Of a DNA stretch of 64,000 bases, positions 25,554 through 35,060 are shown piece by piece. How positions within the stretch are numbered: the first letter of the stretch is position 1; every line of letters begins with the position of its first letter. Made by a program: the position numbers and the translations under genes. Source of the stretch: an uncultured Christensenellaceae bacterium (lineage in GTDB: Bacteria > Bacillota > Clostridia > Christensenellales > UBA3700); NCBI GenBank assembly GCA_944383905.1, contig CALWRI010000001.1:149766-213765 (forward strand), in the 5' to 3' direction. The notes below the pieces were generated by a model. The model saw nothing but the letters and a program-made list of their open reading frames with translations. It ran no database searches and was not told the DNA's origin.

Positions 25554-26405
25554 ATGAAAAAGAAGATCGTTTTGTTTACGGTTATCGCAATAGTTGCGGC
25601 TCTTTCTTTGAGCGTACTGCTCGCGGGCTGCACCACTGTCGACATGTCAAAAGCGGGCCCCGACGAGATCAAGGAATACGGCAAACTCGTCGTCGCAACT
25701 TCTCCCGACTTCCCTCCGTTTGAGAACCTCGAAGACGGCGAGATCGTCGGTTGGGACATCGACGTCGCAAACGAGCTCGCCAAAATGCTGGGCGTCGAAC
25801 TCGAGATCAAATCCATGGCTTTCGATGCCGTCCTCGCAAGCGTTGCGACGGGCAAAGCGCACATAGGTATGGCGGGCATAAGCTATTCCGCAAAGCGCGA
25901 CGAGACGATGGACTTCAGCGTCAACGTATACGACAGTCAGCAGGTAATAATCGTCAGAGCGGACAACAACGAGATCAATGGTCCCATGGATCTTGAAGGC
26001 AAGACCGTCGCGGTACAGGCAGGCACCATCGGCAACTGGCTTGCGGAAATGGATGAAGATTATGCTTACACGACAAACGAGAACAACGAAAAAGTCGCGC
26101 GCCTCGGCACGCCCTCATCTGTCTCGGCACTCGACAGCGGTCTCACCGCGATCCAGAGAGTGAAAACCGATCATGCCGACGCGGTCATTCTCGACAAACT
26201 TACCGCGCAGGAAATCGTCGTCAGCCTCAACGCACAGGGCGGAGATCAGCTCAAGATCCTCGAAACGAGCGTTTACGGCGACGCTTACGCGTTTGCTATC
26301 GGCGAAGGCAACGTGAAACTCAAAGAGTGGATCGACGCCGCTTATCAGGAACTCGTTGACAACGGCACAATCGCAAGACTCAACGAAAAGTGGAACATAG
26401 AGTAA
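25554..26405 (+). CDS. Amino acid ABC transporter substrate-binding lipoprotein
   Basis: 283 residues. A signal peptide with lipobox LLAGC (Cys 26) tethers it outside. The mature protein is a family 3 (polar amino acid) binding protein: GKLVVATSPDFPPFENLEDG, then DIDVANELAKMLGVELEI, GKAHIGMAGISYSAKRDETM and LEGKTVAVQAGTIGN, ending in VDNGTIARLNEKW. It is followed by a permease (67-base gap) and an ATPase, forming a complete importer. The ArgR-like sites in its promoter hint at basic amino acids, but the binding pocket cannot be read reliably. AAGGAG precedes the ATG. Confidence 0.93.
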   Translation: MKKKIVLFTVIAIVAALSLSVLLAGCTTVDMSKAGPDEIKEYGKLVVATSPDFPPFENLEDGEIVGWDIDVANELAKMLGVELEIKSMAFDAVLASVATGKAHIGMAGISYSAKRDETMDFSVNVYDSQQVIIVRADNNEINGPMDLEGKTVAVQAGTIGNWLAEMDEDYAYTTNENNEKVARLGTPSSVSALDSGLTAIQRVKTDHADAVILDKLTAQEIVVSLNAQGGDQLKILETSVYGDAYAFAIGEGNVKLKEWIDAAYQELVDNGTIARLNEKWNIE

Positions 26406-26472
26406 TAAAAAACACATCGGATAATCCTACGCCCGCGGCGAATATTCGTCCGACGGGCGTATTACGGTAATC

Positions 26473-27168
26473 ATGAAATTAGATTTAAGCATTATATTCA
26501 CCGCCAAAACTTTCGCAAAACTTGCGGAAGCGTACGGCTGGACGATATTCATCACGGTATTTTCCCTGCTCATAGGTATTATCCTCGGCACCCTGATAGC
26601 CGTCTTCAGAGTCATACCGCAGACAAACGTGTTCGCCAGAGTTTTGAACAAGATCTCGAGCGTATACGTTTCAGTCTTCCGCGGCACGCCTCTGATGGTC
26701 CAGCTGTTCATCTTCTCGTTCGTCATATTCGTCAACGTCGAATTTATCAATTCCACCGTGAGCTCTTACATTATCGCCGTCATCGGCTTCGGACTCAACT
26801 CCGCGGCATACGTCTCGGAGATAATCCGCGCCGGCATATTGAGCATAGACAAAGGACAGATGGAAGCGGGACGCGCGCTCGGACTTTCCTACGGACAGAC
26901 AATGAAAAGCGTCATACTGCCGCAGGCGGCGAAAAACATCATTCCCCCGCTCGGAAACGAAGCGATAACCCTCGTGAAAGACACGTCGGTCGCGCTTATC
27001 ATCGGCGTAAACGAATTCTTTACCGTGATAAAACAGCTGACCGCGAGCTCTTACAACGTCGTTACCCCTTATCTCTTTGCGGCGGTAGTATATTACGTCA
27101 CTGTCGCGATCATGTCTTTCGGACTGAATAAACTCGAAAAGAGGTTGAGAAAAAGCGATGCAAGATAA
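26473..27168 (+). CDS. Polar amino acid ABC transporter permease
   Basis: 231 residues with about five transmembrane helices. The EAA loop that contacts the ATPase is typical for the HisM/GlnP group: [20 protein letters not shown] followed by [13 protein letters not shown]. The N-terminal half has [12 protein letters not shown], also diagnostic. A single permease gene implies a homodimer. Its 3' end overlaps the ATPase gene by 11 bases. Confidence 0.93.
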   Translation: MKLDLSIIFTAKTFAKLAEAYGWTIFITVFSLLIGIILGTLIAVFRVIPQTNVFARVLNKISSVYVSVFRGTPLMVQLFIFSFVIFVNVEFINSTVSSYIIAVIGFGLNSAAYVSEIIRAGILSIDKGQMEAGRALGLSYGQTMKSVILPQAAKNIIPPLGNEAITLVKDTSVALIIGVNEFFTVIKQLTASSYNVVTPYLFAAVVYYVTVAIMSFGLNKLEKRLRKSDAR

Positions 27169-28453
27169 AAACCCGAAAACAGACGTCAGAAGCAGCCGGC
27201 CGCTCATAGTCACCCGCGGACTCGTAAAGAAGTTTGCCGGAAAAGTCGTGCTGCGCGGCATTGACGCGGATATATACGAAGGCGAAAAGGTCGCCGTGGT
27301 CGGTCCCAGCGGAAGCGGAAAAAGCACTTTCCTGCGCTGTCTCAACCTGCTCGAGATCCCGACTTCGGGCGTGATCTCATTTGGCGACGAGATCATATTT
27401 TCAAGCGATTATTTCGTCGAAAAGGACAAGCTGGACGCGCTCAAAGCGCAAAGAAAGGCTTACGTCACGGGCTGTGACGACGATACCGTCAGAGACCTCG
27501 GCGCGCTCCTCGACGGAGAAAAGCAGAAGACGGCGGAACTCAAAAAGCAGATAAAGGCGCTCAAAACGCACGAGAAGTTGCTCAAAGCCACGTCAAATCG
27601 CGACGGTGCGGGCGACGAACTCGTACAGACGAGCGAAAAACTTGCGCAGACCCAAAAGGAACTCGCACAGTCGAAGCTCATCGCAAAACAGATAAAGGCG
27701 CAGACAAAGGAGAGAAAGGCGCAGGTGAAAACCGCGCTCGACCCAAGCGTGATCTCCTCTCTCAATCAGAAGATTGCAGAGCAGAAAGAAGTCGCGGCAA
27801 AGGCGAAAGCTCGCCATAAAAAATTCATGTCCGCAATGGAAAAATCGGTGGACGCACACCGTCGCATGACGGGAATGGTCTTCCAGCACTTCAACCTGTT
27901 CAACAACCTGAGCGTAATGGACAACATAACGCTCGCACCTGTAAAGACGGGCTTGAAAGAGACGAAGGCGCGCAGAAAAGCGCTCAAAGCCGCCGCGAGA
28001 AGGGGCGACGAATGCGCAAAGGAAGAACTGCTCCTCCTGCCTCACAAGCTGGAAATAATCGAAAACGCGCGCAAGCAGGCATACGAACTTCTCGGCAAAG
28101 TCGGCTTGCAGGAAAAGGCGGACGTCTACCCCTCCACCCTGTCGGGCGGTCAGAAACAGCGCATCGCGATAGTGCGCGCGCTCGCCATGAACCCGAGGAT
28201 AATGCTGTTCGACGAGCCGACCTCCGCCCTCGACCCCGAAATGGTCGGCGAGGTATTGCAGGTCATCAAAAAGCTCGCGGACGACGGCATGACGATGGTC
28301 ATCGTGACTCACGAAATGGGCTTTGCACGGGAAGTCGCTACCCGCGTGCTGTTTGTTGACGAAGGTCAGATAAAAGAGGACGCGCCGCCCAAAGAGCTTT
28401 TCGGAAACCCGAAAAACGAAAGACTCAAAGAGTTTTTGTCAAAAGTGCTCTGA
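27158..28453 (+). CDS. Polar amino acid ABC transporter ATPase with long coiled-coil insertion
   Basis: 431 residues, against about 240 for the family. All catalytic motifs are intact: Walker [10 protein letters not shown] (49-57), Q-loop FQHFNLF (242-248), signature LSGGQKQR (328-335), Walker [11 protein letters not shown] (350-359) and the H-loop THEMG (384-388). Walker A and Q-loop are usually about 45 residues apart; here the gap is about 185, filled by residues about 83-232, rich in Lys, Glu, Gln, Ala and Leu with heptad-like spacing, so a coiled-coil hairpin is likely. A second insertion of about 35 residues lies near 265-305. Both places are on the helical/regulatory side of the domain. 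The gene is third in the importer operon and ends at a strong terminator. The function of the insertions is unknown. Confidence 0.92.
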   Translation: MQDKNPKTDVRSSRPLIVTRGLVKKFAGKVVLRGIDADIYEGEKVAVVGPSGSGKSTFLRCLNLLEIPTSGVISFGDEIIFSSDYFVEKDKLDALKAQRKAYVTGCDDDTVRDLGALLDGEKQKTAELKKQIKALKTHEKLLKATSNRDGAGDELVQTSEKLAQTQKELAQSKLIAKQIKAQTKERKAQVKTALDPSVISSLNQKIAEQKEVAAKAKARHKKFMSAMEKSVDAHRRMTGMVFQHFNLFNNLSVMDNITLAPVKTGLKETKARRKALKAAARRGDECAKEELLLLPHKLEIIENARKQAYELLGKVGLQEKADVYPSTLSGGQKQRIAIVRALAMNPRIMLFDEPTSALDPEMVGEVLQVIKKLADDGMTMVIVTHEMGFAREVATRVLFVDEGQIKEDAPPKELFGNPKNERLKEFLSKVL

Positions 28454-28469
28454 CATAACAATCGCAACA

Positions 28470-28500
28470 AAAGCGACTCCGAATAATAAGGAGTCGCTTT
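28470..28500. terminator. Bidirectional terminator between importer and hydrolase genes
   Basis: AAAGCGACTCC (28470-28480) pairs with GGAGTCGCTTT (28490-28500), nine-base loop. Confidence 0.85.
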
Positions 28501-28538
28501 CTTGTTTTATTTATCTTATATAATGTTGACTTCAGATA

Positions 28539-29606
28539 TTATTTCTCGGATTTGCTGTTCCTCCTCTGCGCAAACATCCATTTTTGCCAATCTTCCGAAA
28601 GGTAAAACCTGTGCATCATCTTATGCCCGCCCTTTTCGTACGCGCTGAACTTTATATCGCACACGTCCTTGATTTTTCCGTATATCAGCTTATCGCCGTC
28701 TATCGGCACGACTTTGTCGTCCGCGGCATGCGCCGCCCATATTTTTTCGTCTTTGAATCTGTCTTTTTCAAAATAGTCGGAATAAGCGTCTGGCATGTAT
28801 CCCATAAGCGGCATCGCAGCTGCGTAAAAACCGGGGTTATCGTAGACGGAATACCATGTACACGCACCGCCGAAGGATATACCCGTGACGTACATCCTGT
28901 CTTCGTCCAAAGGATAAGTCCTTGCAAGCGTTTTGATCAGCCTTTTCAACGCTGCGACATAAGTCTTTATGTCTTTGAGATTTTCGCCCGTAAAACCGCT
29001 GCACTGCGGCAAAAGCACGAAACAATCTTCTTTCAGACTAATTCCCACCGTCTTGTATTCAACAAACTGCTTGAGATTGTCCGTACCCAGAGATCCCGCG
29101 CCGTGGAGATAAATAAAAAGAGGCTTTCTGACATTTGCTTTGCCGATAGAAAATCTGCAAGGGATCTCTATCCCCGTTTCCGCGTCGAAGTAACGGAAAC
29201 TTTTATAACGCGGGATACGCGATCTTTCGTATTCTATCGTACCTTCTGCGTAACGGCTTTTTATTAAAGCGGTTTTTTCTTTGTATTCAGAAAGAGAGGC
29301 GTCGTACGATGCAAACTTCTTTCTGAACTGCGAAAGGCTGCATCTCCCCGCCTTTGTGTATTCTCCGTCGCTGAGCGAGAGAGTGAACATATCGCCGTTT
29401 TCTTCAACGACGTTTACGCAAAACTGACCGAGTATACCCTCGTCGCCGACATACTGCGGATATTCTTTGAAAAACTGCGTCCTGAAAAGCCCGAATATTA
29501 TATCTTTATCCTTGTCTTCAAAAGTAATAAGACAGCTGTTTTTCTTCTTTTCCGTCACGAAACCGCGATATATGTCTGCATCCGTAACTACCGAATAATA
29601 TCTCAC
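28539..29606 (-). CDS. Alpha/beta hydrolase (predicted esterase/peptidase) with unknown N-terminal domain
   Basis: 355 residues, GTG start at 29604-29606 after a GGGAGA site. The first 130 residues are a beta-rich domain I do not recognise (IYRGFVTEKKKNSCLITFED). The rest is an alpha/beta hydrolase: oxyanion region FIYLHGAGSLGTDN, nucleophile elbow TGISFGGACTW (G-x-S-x-G), acid Asp in AHAADDKVVP and His in KGGHKM. It resembles the phospholipase/carboxylesterase branch called predicted peptidases. No signal peptide is seen, so it acts in the cytoplasm. It follows the DUF2779 gene on the same strand, but a terminator lies between them. Confidence 0.8.
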   Translation of the reverse strand: MRYYSVVTDADIYRGFVTEKKKNSCLITFEDKDKDIIFGLFRTQFFKEYPQYVGDEGILGQFCVNVVEENGDMFTLSLSDGEYTKAGRCSLSQFRKKFASYDASLSEYKEKTALIKSRYAEGTIEYERSRIPRYKSFRYFDAETGIEIPCRFSIGKANVRKPLFIYLHGAGSLGTDNLKQFVEYKTVGISLKEDCFVLLPQCSGFTGENLKDIKTYVAALKRLIKTLARTYPLDEDRMYVTGISFGGACTWYSVYDNPGFYAAAMPLMGYMPDAYSDYFEKDRFKDEKIWAAHAADDKVVPIDGDKLIYGKIKDVCDIKFSAYEKGGHKMMHRFYLSEDWQKWMFAQRRNSKSEK

Positions 29607-29624
29607 CTGTTTTCTCCCTTATAT

Positions 29625-29650
29625 AAAAATGCCCGCAACAGACACGGGCA
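29625..29650 (-). terminator. Terminator of the DUF2779 gene
   Basis: TGCCCG (29630-29635) pairs with CGGGCA (29645-29650); on the minus strand five U follow. Confidence 0.7.
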
Positions 29651-29657
29651 CGCAAAA

Positions 29658-31148
29658 TCAGACTCTCTTTTTTATATCTTCGAGTATCGTTATCATGGAA
29701 AGAGTGTCCAGCTTGCAATACTCCCACAGCGCGTTTCTTCTCTCCTCTTTTTCCTTTTCCGACATATAGGGAAGCAAAAGATAGGTCGCCATTGCGTCCG
29801 CGCCGTTGTGCACCGCGCCGACCTCGTAACCGTGCGCGCCGTCAGGATCGACGCACCTGTATATCGTCTTTAATGAGCGCGATCCAAGCGACTGCCCGTA
29901 ATACACCGTGTCGTTTGCGAAAACGGCGCCGATGTCGCGGACGTTGTTCCTCGCGGCTGAAAGTTTTGCGCGCACGTCGGGAAACATCTGCGCAAGCTGA
30001 CCGAGCACCTTACATTCGAGAAACTTGCCGAAGGCGAGTATGCAGGCGTTTTGCGGGATCTCCTCCGCAAGCCTCTTTGCGATGATCTCCCTCGCGTCCT
30101 CTCCCTCTTTTGCGAGATAGCCGGTATGAACGGGTGCTTCTCCTTCTTTCTGAACGATGTGCAGAGAATACTGAAACGGCACGCTTTCGAGAGGTCGCGT
30201 TCCGCGATAGCGCGGCAGCGCCGACTGCAAGGATTCGAAATCGAGAAAGCAGAGCGGATACCACAGCCCGGAAAGAAATTTTTTCAGATCCTTTTGATCG
30301 ACTTTGACGGCGTTTTCGCCATAGAGTTTTATCAGAGCCGCGGTCCTGGGTTTGAGAAGGTGCGCGTTTTCCCGCAGGTCGTCCATAGACACCTTCCCTT
30401 CCGCAAACAGTCTGTATCTAGTCGCGGAATCCACGCCGTGAAGCGTGAAAAGAGACGGCTTGTCCAGCCATTTGCCGAAACACGCGTTGAAATACTCGCA
30501 CCCGAACTGCCTTTCGCAGTTGGCGCAGAGCTCCGCGGGCGGCATATCGTTCTTTTGCACGAAGGAAGCGAGCTCCTCGCAGTTTTTCGCGACTTTGTCG
30601 GCATAACGCGCAACCCTCTTTGTCAGATCTATCTTGCGCAGAAGCGCGGATTCCTTGATCTGCTTGCCGAGAGTATAATGCGGGTCGGTAACGATCAGAG
30701 ACAGCTTGCACACCTTGATATCGCACCCTTTTGCGACGTGCGCGAGATAGGCAAGCTCTCTGATGTAGTTTTCCGACGGCGCGGTGGCGCATTTTACGAC
30801 GTAAAAATTCACTCCGTCGTCAGACGGCACCGCCACGTCGAAAACGCAGCTGAAATTCCTCGTGAGGAGCACGCCGTCGTATACGGTCGTACCACGCGAA
30901 AGCAACTCCTTGGTCCTGTCCGACAACGCGTTAAGCACCGCAAAATCGTCCGCCCTGCTCCCGACGACTTCTCCTCCCGGGAAAAGCGCCGCTGCAAGAC
31001 GGGCAAGCTCTCTCGTTTCCTCTTTTCTCTGAATTACCGTGAGGCTCAATTTTGCCGCTTCGGGCTGATTTGCTTCATATCTCGCGCTGCGGCGGCACCT
31101 CGTGAATTTTACATATAAACGCTTTGTGATTACGCCCTTGATAGCCAT
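29658..31148 (-). CDS. DUF2779 domain protein, exonuclease-like
   Basis: 496 residues from the ATG at 31146-31148; the promoter overlaps the longer frame, which rules out an upstream start. The N-terminal half resembles RecB/Cas4-type PD-(D/E)xK nucleases. However, the strand that should read (E)-x-K is FYVVKCAT, so the acidic residue looks lost. A Cys cluster CANCERQFGCEYFNAC in the middle could hold an Fe-S cluster. The C-terminal half is DUF2779, related to DEDD exonucleases: LCFLDFESLQSALPRYRGTR carries the D-x-E pair, and the late YCKLDTLSM the final Asp. A nucleic-acid processing role is likely. No CRISPR or repair gene adjoins it. Confidence 0.8.
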   Translation of the reverse strand: MAIKGVITKRLYVKFTRCRRSARYEANQPEAAKLSLTVIQRKEETRELARLAAALFPGGEVVGSRADDFAVLNALSDRTKELLSRGTTVYDGVLLTRNFSCVFDVAVPSDDGVNFYVVKCATAPSENYIRELAYLAHVAKGCDIKVCKLSLIVTDPHYTLGKQIKESALLRKIDLTKRVARYADKVAKNCEELASFVQKNDMPPAELCANCERQFGCEYFNACFGKWLDKPSLFTLHGVDSATRYRLFAEGKVSMDDLRENAHLLKPRTAALIKLYGENAVKVDQKDLKKFLSGLWYPLCFLDFESLQSALPRYRGTRPLESVPFQYSLHIVQKEGEAPVHTGYLAKEGEDAREIIAKRLAEEIPQNACILAFGKFLECKVLGQLAQMFPDVRAKLSAARNNVRDIGAVFANDTVYYGQSLGSRSLKTIYRCVDPDGAHGYEVGAVHNGADAMATYLLLPYMSEKEKEERRNALWEYCKLDTLSMITILEDIKKRV

Positions 31149-31154
31149 AAATAC

Positions 31155-31183
31155 AGTATACCATAACGTCTGATTTTTTACAA
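31155..31183 (-). promoter_or_regulatory. Leaderless promoter of the DUF2779 gene
   Basis: Minus strand: TTGTAA (31178-31183), 17-base spacer, TATACT (31155-31160), then six bases to the ATG. Confidence 0.65.
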
Positions 31184-31266
31184 CATAAACGCAAAACAGA
31201 AGCAAATACAAAACTGATCGGGAGAGTCGTCACGACAACTTTTTTTTTGTTAATTCTCAAAATTTC

Positions 31267-31295
31267 TTGACAGTTATATATCATTGTGTTATTAT
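31267..31295 (+). promoter_or_regulatory. Consensus promoter of the DUF898-like gene
   Basis: TTGACA (31267-31272), 17-base spacer, TATTAT (31290-31295). ATAAGGAGGA follows before the ATG at 31329. Confidence 0.85.
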
Positions 31296-31328
31296 TAAGA
31301 TACAAAACAAATAAGGAGGACTTTTAAT

Positions 31329-31652
31329 ATGGCAAAAGACGTCGACACTTCCAAATCCGTCTTCGACGGAGGTATGCTCGGCTATTGGGGCATGAAGTTG
31401 CTCTATGCGCTCATTTCGACGATCACGCTTTCGCTCGCACTCCCCTGGGCAGCATGCATGTTCTACAAATGGGAAGCAAAGCACACCACCGTTGACGGCA
31501 GACAACTCGTATTTGACGGTACCGGCGGTCAGCTCTTCGGAACCTACATCAAATGGTTCTTGCTCAGCATCGTTACGATCGGTATTTACGCTCTGTGGAT
31601 CCCCGTGAAGATGAAGGCATGGAGAACCAAGCATACGCATTTTGCGGATTAA
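31329..31652 (+). CDS. Small DUF898/YjgN-like membrane protein
   Basis: 107 residues with two hydrophobic helices (about 20-45 and 70-92). The stretch WEAKHTTVDGRQLVFDGTGG followed by IVTIGIYALWIPVKMKAW-type residues is the repeated pattern of DUF898 (YjgN) proteins, which are usually longer; this is a single-unit version. The function of the family is unknown. It has a consensus promoter, an ideal ribosome site and a perfect terminator, so it is probably well expressed on its own. Confidence 0.75.
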   Translation: MAKDVDTSKSVFDGGMLGYWGMKLLYALISTITLSLALPWAACMFYKWEAKHTTVDGRQLVFDGTGGQLFGTYIKWFLLSIVTIGIYALWIPVKMKAWRTKHTHFAD

Positions 31653-31670
31653 TCGCAATTTCGTATCATA

Positions 31671-31702
31671 AAAAGGACGCGGGATCCCGCGTCCCTTTTT
31701 TC
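31671..31702. terminator. Bidirectional terminator with perfect 20-bp palindrome
   Basis: GGACGCGGGA (31675-31684) pairs with TCCCGCGTCC (31685-31694), flanked by A and T runs, between convergent genes. Confidence 0.9.
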
Positions 31703-31764
31703 CGCCTTTTCACCGCAGAAGCGCCTCTCTCCGACAAAGACCGCGCGCAGATCTTCGCGCGTTC

Positions 31765-32712
31765 TCAATTCCCTTTCCGTCGTTGTGAAAAGGGTTTTGT
31801 TTCTCCGTCCAACTTTATGCAGACGGGTCTTTCGTATTTTTTCGTAAACGCGGTGCGTGCGTCGGGGCTATGCAGGATCAGATATTTTTCCCCGTCGTAA
31901 TCTTCGAAAATCATACCGTGTCCGCCGTCCGCGGTATATATAGCTCCTTCCTGTATCCATTCTCCGTCTATCCTTCCGTTTTCCGATCGCGCGACGAGCT
32001 GGACGTATTTCCCGCCCGCAGTCCGCGTAGACCACAGCAATTTGAGTATGCCGTTTTCCCTGAAACAAAAGGGACCGTCAGTTATCTTTTTTCTGCTTCC
32101 CGTCCTGTCGTACACGTTGGCAGATGCGCGGAAAAGCAAGACGTCGCTATCTTTTTGTGTCCCCGAAAAATCGGGAGTGAGTTTTACCGCGCGTATCTCG
32201 CCGTCCGAACACTCGATATACTCTCTGCAATATACGCACCAGAATTCTCCGTCTTGTTCCGCGAGCGTACCGTCGAGGCAGGAAGACGACGGGGGCGTAA
32301 GTCTCACTCCGTTTTCGTAAACACCGTCCGGACGGTCGCACGAAAACATATAGGTGCCCCTCTTGCCGTTCTTCGGCGACAGCGTGACCAAAAGCCTGTA
32401 CTTTCCGCCCGCAAAATGTATTTCGGGCGCCCAGAAATCACGGAACTCCTCTTTCTGCGCGCTTTTTTCCAGCACCGTGAACGGTCCGCGCCATGTTTTG
32501 AGATCGTCTGACTTGTAGATCACGGTGCCGTAACTGTCGTTGAAATTGTAGTGATATATCGTGCCTGTCAGGATATATCCGCCCTTTCCGTCCTTTATCA
32601 CGAACGGATCTCTCATCGTGACGTCGGCAAACGTAAGCCCTTCACGATAAGGTAAAGGCCATTGGAGACGTCTTCCTCCCATATACTTTCTGAATTTTTT
32701 TAGAAGTCCCAT
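31765..32712 (-). CDS. Glycoside hydrolase family 43-like protein
   Basis: 315 residues, a single five-bladed beta-propeller without signal peptide, so cytoplasmic. The base Asp is in MRDPFVIKDG (about D35), FRDFWAPEIHFAGGKYRLLV is the typical second blade, the pKa-modulating Asp is in SCLDGTL, and GGHGMIF is a late blade. Where many GH43 enzymes have a Glu before G-P, this one has ITDGPFCF with Asp, so the general acid is not certain. The family removes arabinose or xylose from side chains. It diverges from the GH2 gene of the same sugar cluster. Confidence 0.82.
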   Translation of the reverse strand: MGLLKKFRKYMGGRRLQWPLPYREGLTFADVTMRDPFVIKDGKGGYILTGTIYHYNFNDSYGTVIYKSDDLKTWRGPFTVLEKSAQKEEFRDFWAPEIHFAGGKYRLLVTLSPKNGKRGTYMFSCDRPDGVYENGVRLTPPSSSCLDGTLAEQDGEFWCVYCREYIECSDGEIRAVKLTPDFSGTQKDSDVLLFRASANVYDRTGSRKKITDGPFCFRENGILKLLWSTRTAGGKYVQLVARSENGRIDGEWIQEGAIYTADGGHGMIFEDYDGEKYLILHSPDARTAFTKKYERPVCIKLDGETKPFSQRRKGN

Positions 32713-32822
32713 AATATCTCCTTTTTATTATTTTCGCACAAAGCGCCGACAATGACAAGAGGAAAACGCAGAATACAAACCTGTCTTTTGCAAACAGCTA
32801 ATCCGTGCGCTGAAATCGGTTA

Positions 32823-32851
32823 TTGACCCGAAGCGACGGAAATTTTATAAT
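32823..32851 (+). promoter_or_regulatory. Promoter of the GH2-GPH-EamA operon
   Basis: TTGACC (32823-32828), 17-base spacer, TATAAT (32846-32851). CGGAGGTAAA follows before the ATG at 32883. Confidence 0.78.
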
Positions 32852-32882
32852 ATATACGAGCAACGGCTTTACGGAGGTAAAT

Positions 32883-35042
32883 ATGAGATCGGTAAACATA
32901 AACAAGGATTGGGAATTTGAAAAGGAAGGAGTAAAGACAAAGATCTCCCTCCCCCACACCTGGAACGGGGAAGACGGACAAAACGGAGAAAACGGCTATT
33001 ATCAGGGCAGATGCGTCTACCGAAAATCCCTCTCATCCTCAAAAGAGATATGTTATATCGAATTCAACGGCGCGAACAGCGTGACCGAAGTCTTTGTAAA
33101 CGGCAACAAGGTCGGGTCGCACAGAGGAGGATATTCGATGTTCCGCTTCAGGATCGATCCATATCTCGTAAAAGAGGAAAACCTTCTCGAAGTATACGTC
33201 GACAACACGGTAGTGCCCGACGTCTTCCCGACGAGCGCCGACTTTACTTTTTACGGCGGCATATACCGTGACGTCAATCTCGTCTATGCGGGAGAGACGC
33301 GCTTTTCTCTCGACGACGGAAGCCGCGACGGGGTGACGGCAATCCCGAAGCGCGAAGGAGACGTCTGGAAGATAGCCTTGTCCGCAAACGTAACGGGAGC
33401 GGACAATGACGCCGTCTGTGCCTATACTCTCAAAGACGGCGAAGGCAGGACCGTGGCGAGCGCCACACGTCCTTCTCTGTCTCCGCAGGCGGAGCTGACC
33501 GTCGCGTCCCCGAGACTTTGGAACGGCGTCAAAGATCCTTATCTTTACACTTTACGCTGCGAGCTCGTCAAAGACGCGAAGACGGTCGACGAAAGAGAGA
33601 TCAAAATAGGCTTGCGCGAAATCGTCTTCGACAGCGAAAAAGGCTGTTTCCTCAACGGCGAACACATAAAACTCAAAGGCGTCTCCCGCCATCAGGACAG
33701 GATGGGCATCGGCAACGCGCTTACCGTCAAAGAACACGAAGAGGACGTCGCCATCATACTCGAAGTCGGGGCAAATTCCGTTCGTCTCGCGCATTATCAG
33801 CAAGCGGAAGAATTCTATTCTCTCTGCGACGAAAAAGGTCTGCTCGTATGGGCGGAAGTGCCCGTCATCACGATGTATTCCAAAGCGCGTCAACAAAACG
33901 CGGAAGAACAGCTCACGTCGCTTATCAGACAAAACGTCAATCATCCGTGCATATTCTGCTGGGGTATCCAAAACGAGATAACCCTTTCGGGAGAACGCAA
34001 CAAAAAACTCATAGAAGGGATAAAAAAACTCAACGACCTCGCGCACACGCTCGACCCTTCGAGACCGACGACCTGCGCGCAGGTCGCGATGGCAAAGCCC
34101 GACTCCCCGCTCAACCGCGTGACGGATATACTCGGCTACAACCACTATTTCGGCTGGTACATGCAGACCTGCGACGCGCTCGACAAATGGCTGGACGAAT
34201 TTCACAGAATAAACCCGCAAGCCAGACTCTGCCTTTCGGAATACGGCGCGGAAGCGGTGATCGGATATTACAGCGAAAACCCGGTGCAAGGCGATTACTC
34301 CGAAGGCTATCAGGCGATCTATCACGAACATTATATCGACGCGGTCAACGCGCGCGAATGGATGTGGGGCTCTTACGTCTGGAATATGTTTGACTTCGGA
34401 TCCGCGGCGCGCAACGAAGGCGGCGTCAGAGGAAGAAACAACAAAGGACTCGTGACTATCGACCGCAAGATCAGAAAAGACGCGTTCTACCTCTACAAAG
34501 CAACTTGGAGTGACGAAAAATTCGTGCGTATCACCGCAAAACGCTACCCGTGCCGCGTGATAGGAACGACGAAGATAAAGGTCTATTCCAATATGACCGA
34601 AGTAACGCTCTCCGCCGACGGATATGAAAAAACGCTCAAAGCGGACAGAGTGTTCGTATTCGACGACGTTCCCGTCAGACAAGGCGAAAACAGGATCGTT
34701 GCCAAAGCTGGAAAACTTTCAGACGAAATCCTCGTCGAAGGCGTGGACAAACTGCCCGAAAGTTACGCGCTCGGCGAAGGAGTGCCCACTCTCGTCAGAA
34801 ATTGGTTCGGCACCGACGGAACTTTCAAAAAAGACTGCCTTTCGATAAACGACCGCGTGGGAACTCTCCTCGACAACAACGAAGCGCAGGGACTCCTGAA
34901 ACTCGCCGCGGGCAATACCGTGAAAAAGTGGTACGTCAGACTGCTGCGCCCGTTCAGAATAAAGACCCTTCTGAAGATCGCGGGTCTCGACCCGCAGACC
35001 GTGGACATAGTAAACGGATTTTTGCAGACAATAAAGAAATAA
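32883..35042 (+). CDS. Beta-galactosidase/beta-glucuronidase-type glycoside hydrolase family 2
   Basis: 719 residues from the ATG at 32883, placed by its ribosome site; a longer frame starts inside the promoter. The N-terminal jelly-roll domain has SLPHTWNGEDGQ and YRKSL, the Ig-like domain follows, and the TIM barrel holds the acid/base in FCWGIQNEITLSGE and the nucleophile Glu in LCLSEYGAEA. There is no signal peptide, so it cuts imported oligosaccharides in the cytoplasm. It is the first gene of a likely operon with a GPH symporter (18-base gap). The substrate may be a galactoside, glucuronide or arabinoside. The last 120 residues after the catalytic domains are an Ig-like domain and a helical tail. 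Confidence 0.92.
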   Translation: MRSVNINKDWEFEKEGVKTKISLPHTWNGEDGQNGENGYYQGRCVYRKSLSSSKEICYIEFNGANSVTEVFVNGNKVGSHRGGYSMFRFRIDPYLVKEENLLEVYVDNTVVPDVFPTSADFTFYGGIYRDVNLVYAGETRFSLDDGSRDGVTAIPKREGDVWKIALSANVTGADNDAVCAYTLKDGEGRTVASATRPSLSPQAELTVASPRLWNGVKDPYLYTLRCELVKDAKTVDEREIKIGLREIVFDSEKGCFLNGEHIKLKGVSRHQDRMGIGNALTVKEHEEDVAIILEVGANSVRLAHYQQAEEFYSLCDEKGLLVWAEVPVITMYSKARQQNAEEQLTSLIRQNVNHPCIFCWGIQNEITLSGERNKKLIEGIKKLNDLAHTLDPSRPTTCAQVAMAKPDSPLNRVTDILGYNHYFGWYMQTCDALDKWLDEFHRINPQARLCLSEYGAEAVIGYYSENPVQGDYSEGYQAIYHEHYIDAVNAREWMWGSYVWNMFDFGSAARNEGGVRGRNNKGLVTIDRKIRKDAFYLYKATWSDEKFVRITAKRYPCRVIGTTKIKVYSNMTEVTLSADGYEKTLKADRVFVFDDVPVRQGENRIVAKAGKLSDEILVEGVDKLPESYALGEGVPTLVRNWFGTDGTFKKDCLSINDRVGTLLDNNEAQGLLKLAAGNTVKKWYVRLLRPFRIKTLLKIAGLDPQTVDIVNGFLQTIKK

Positions 35043-35060
35043 AACAAAAGGGAGAAATTT

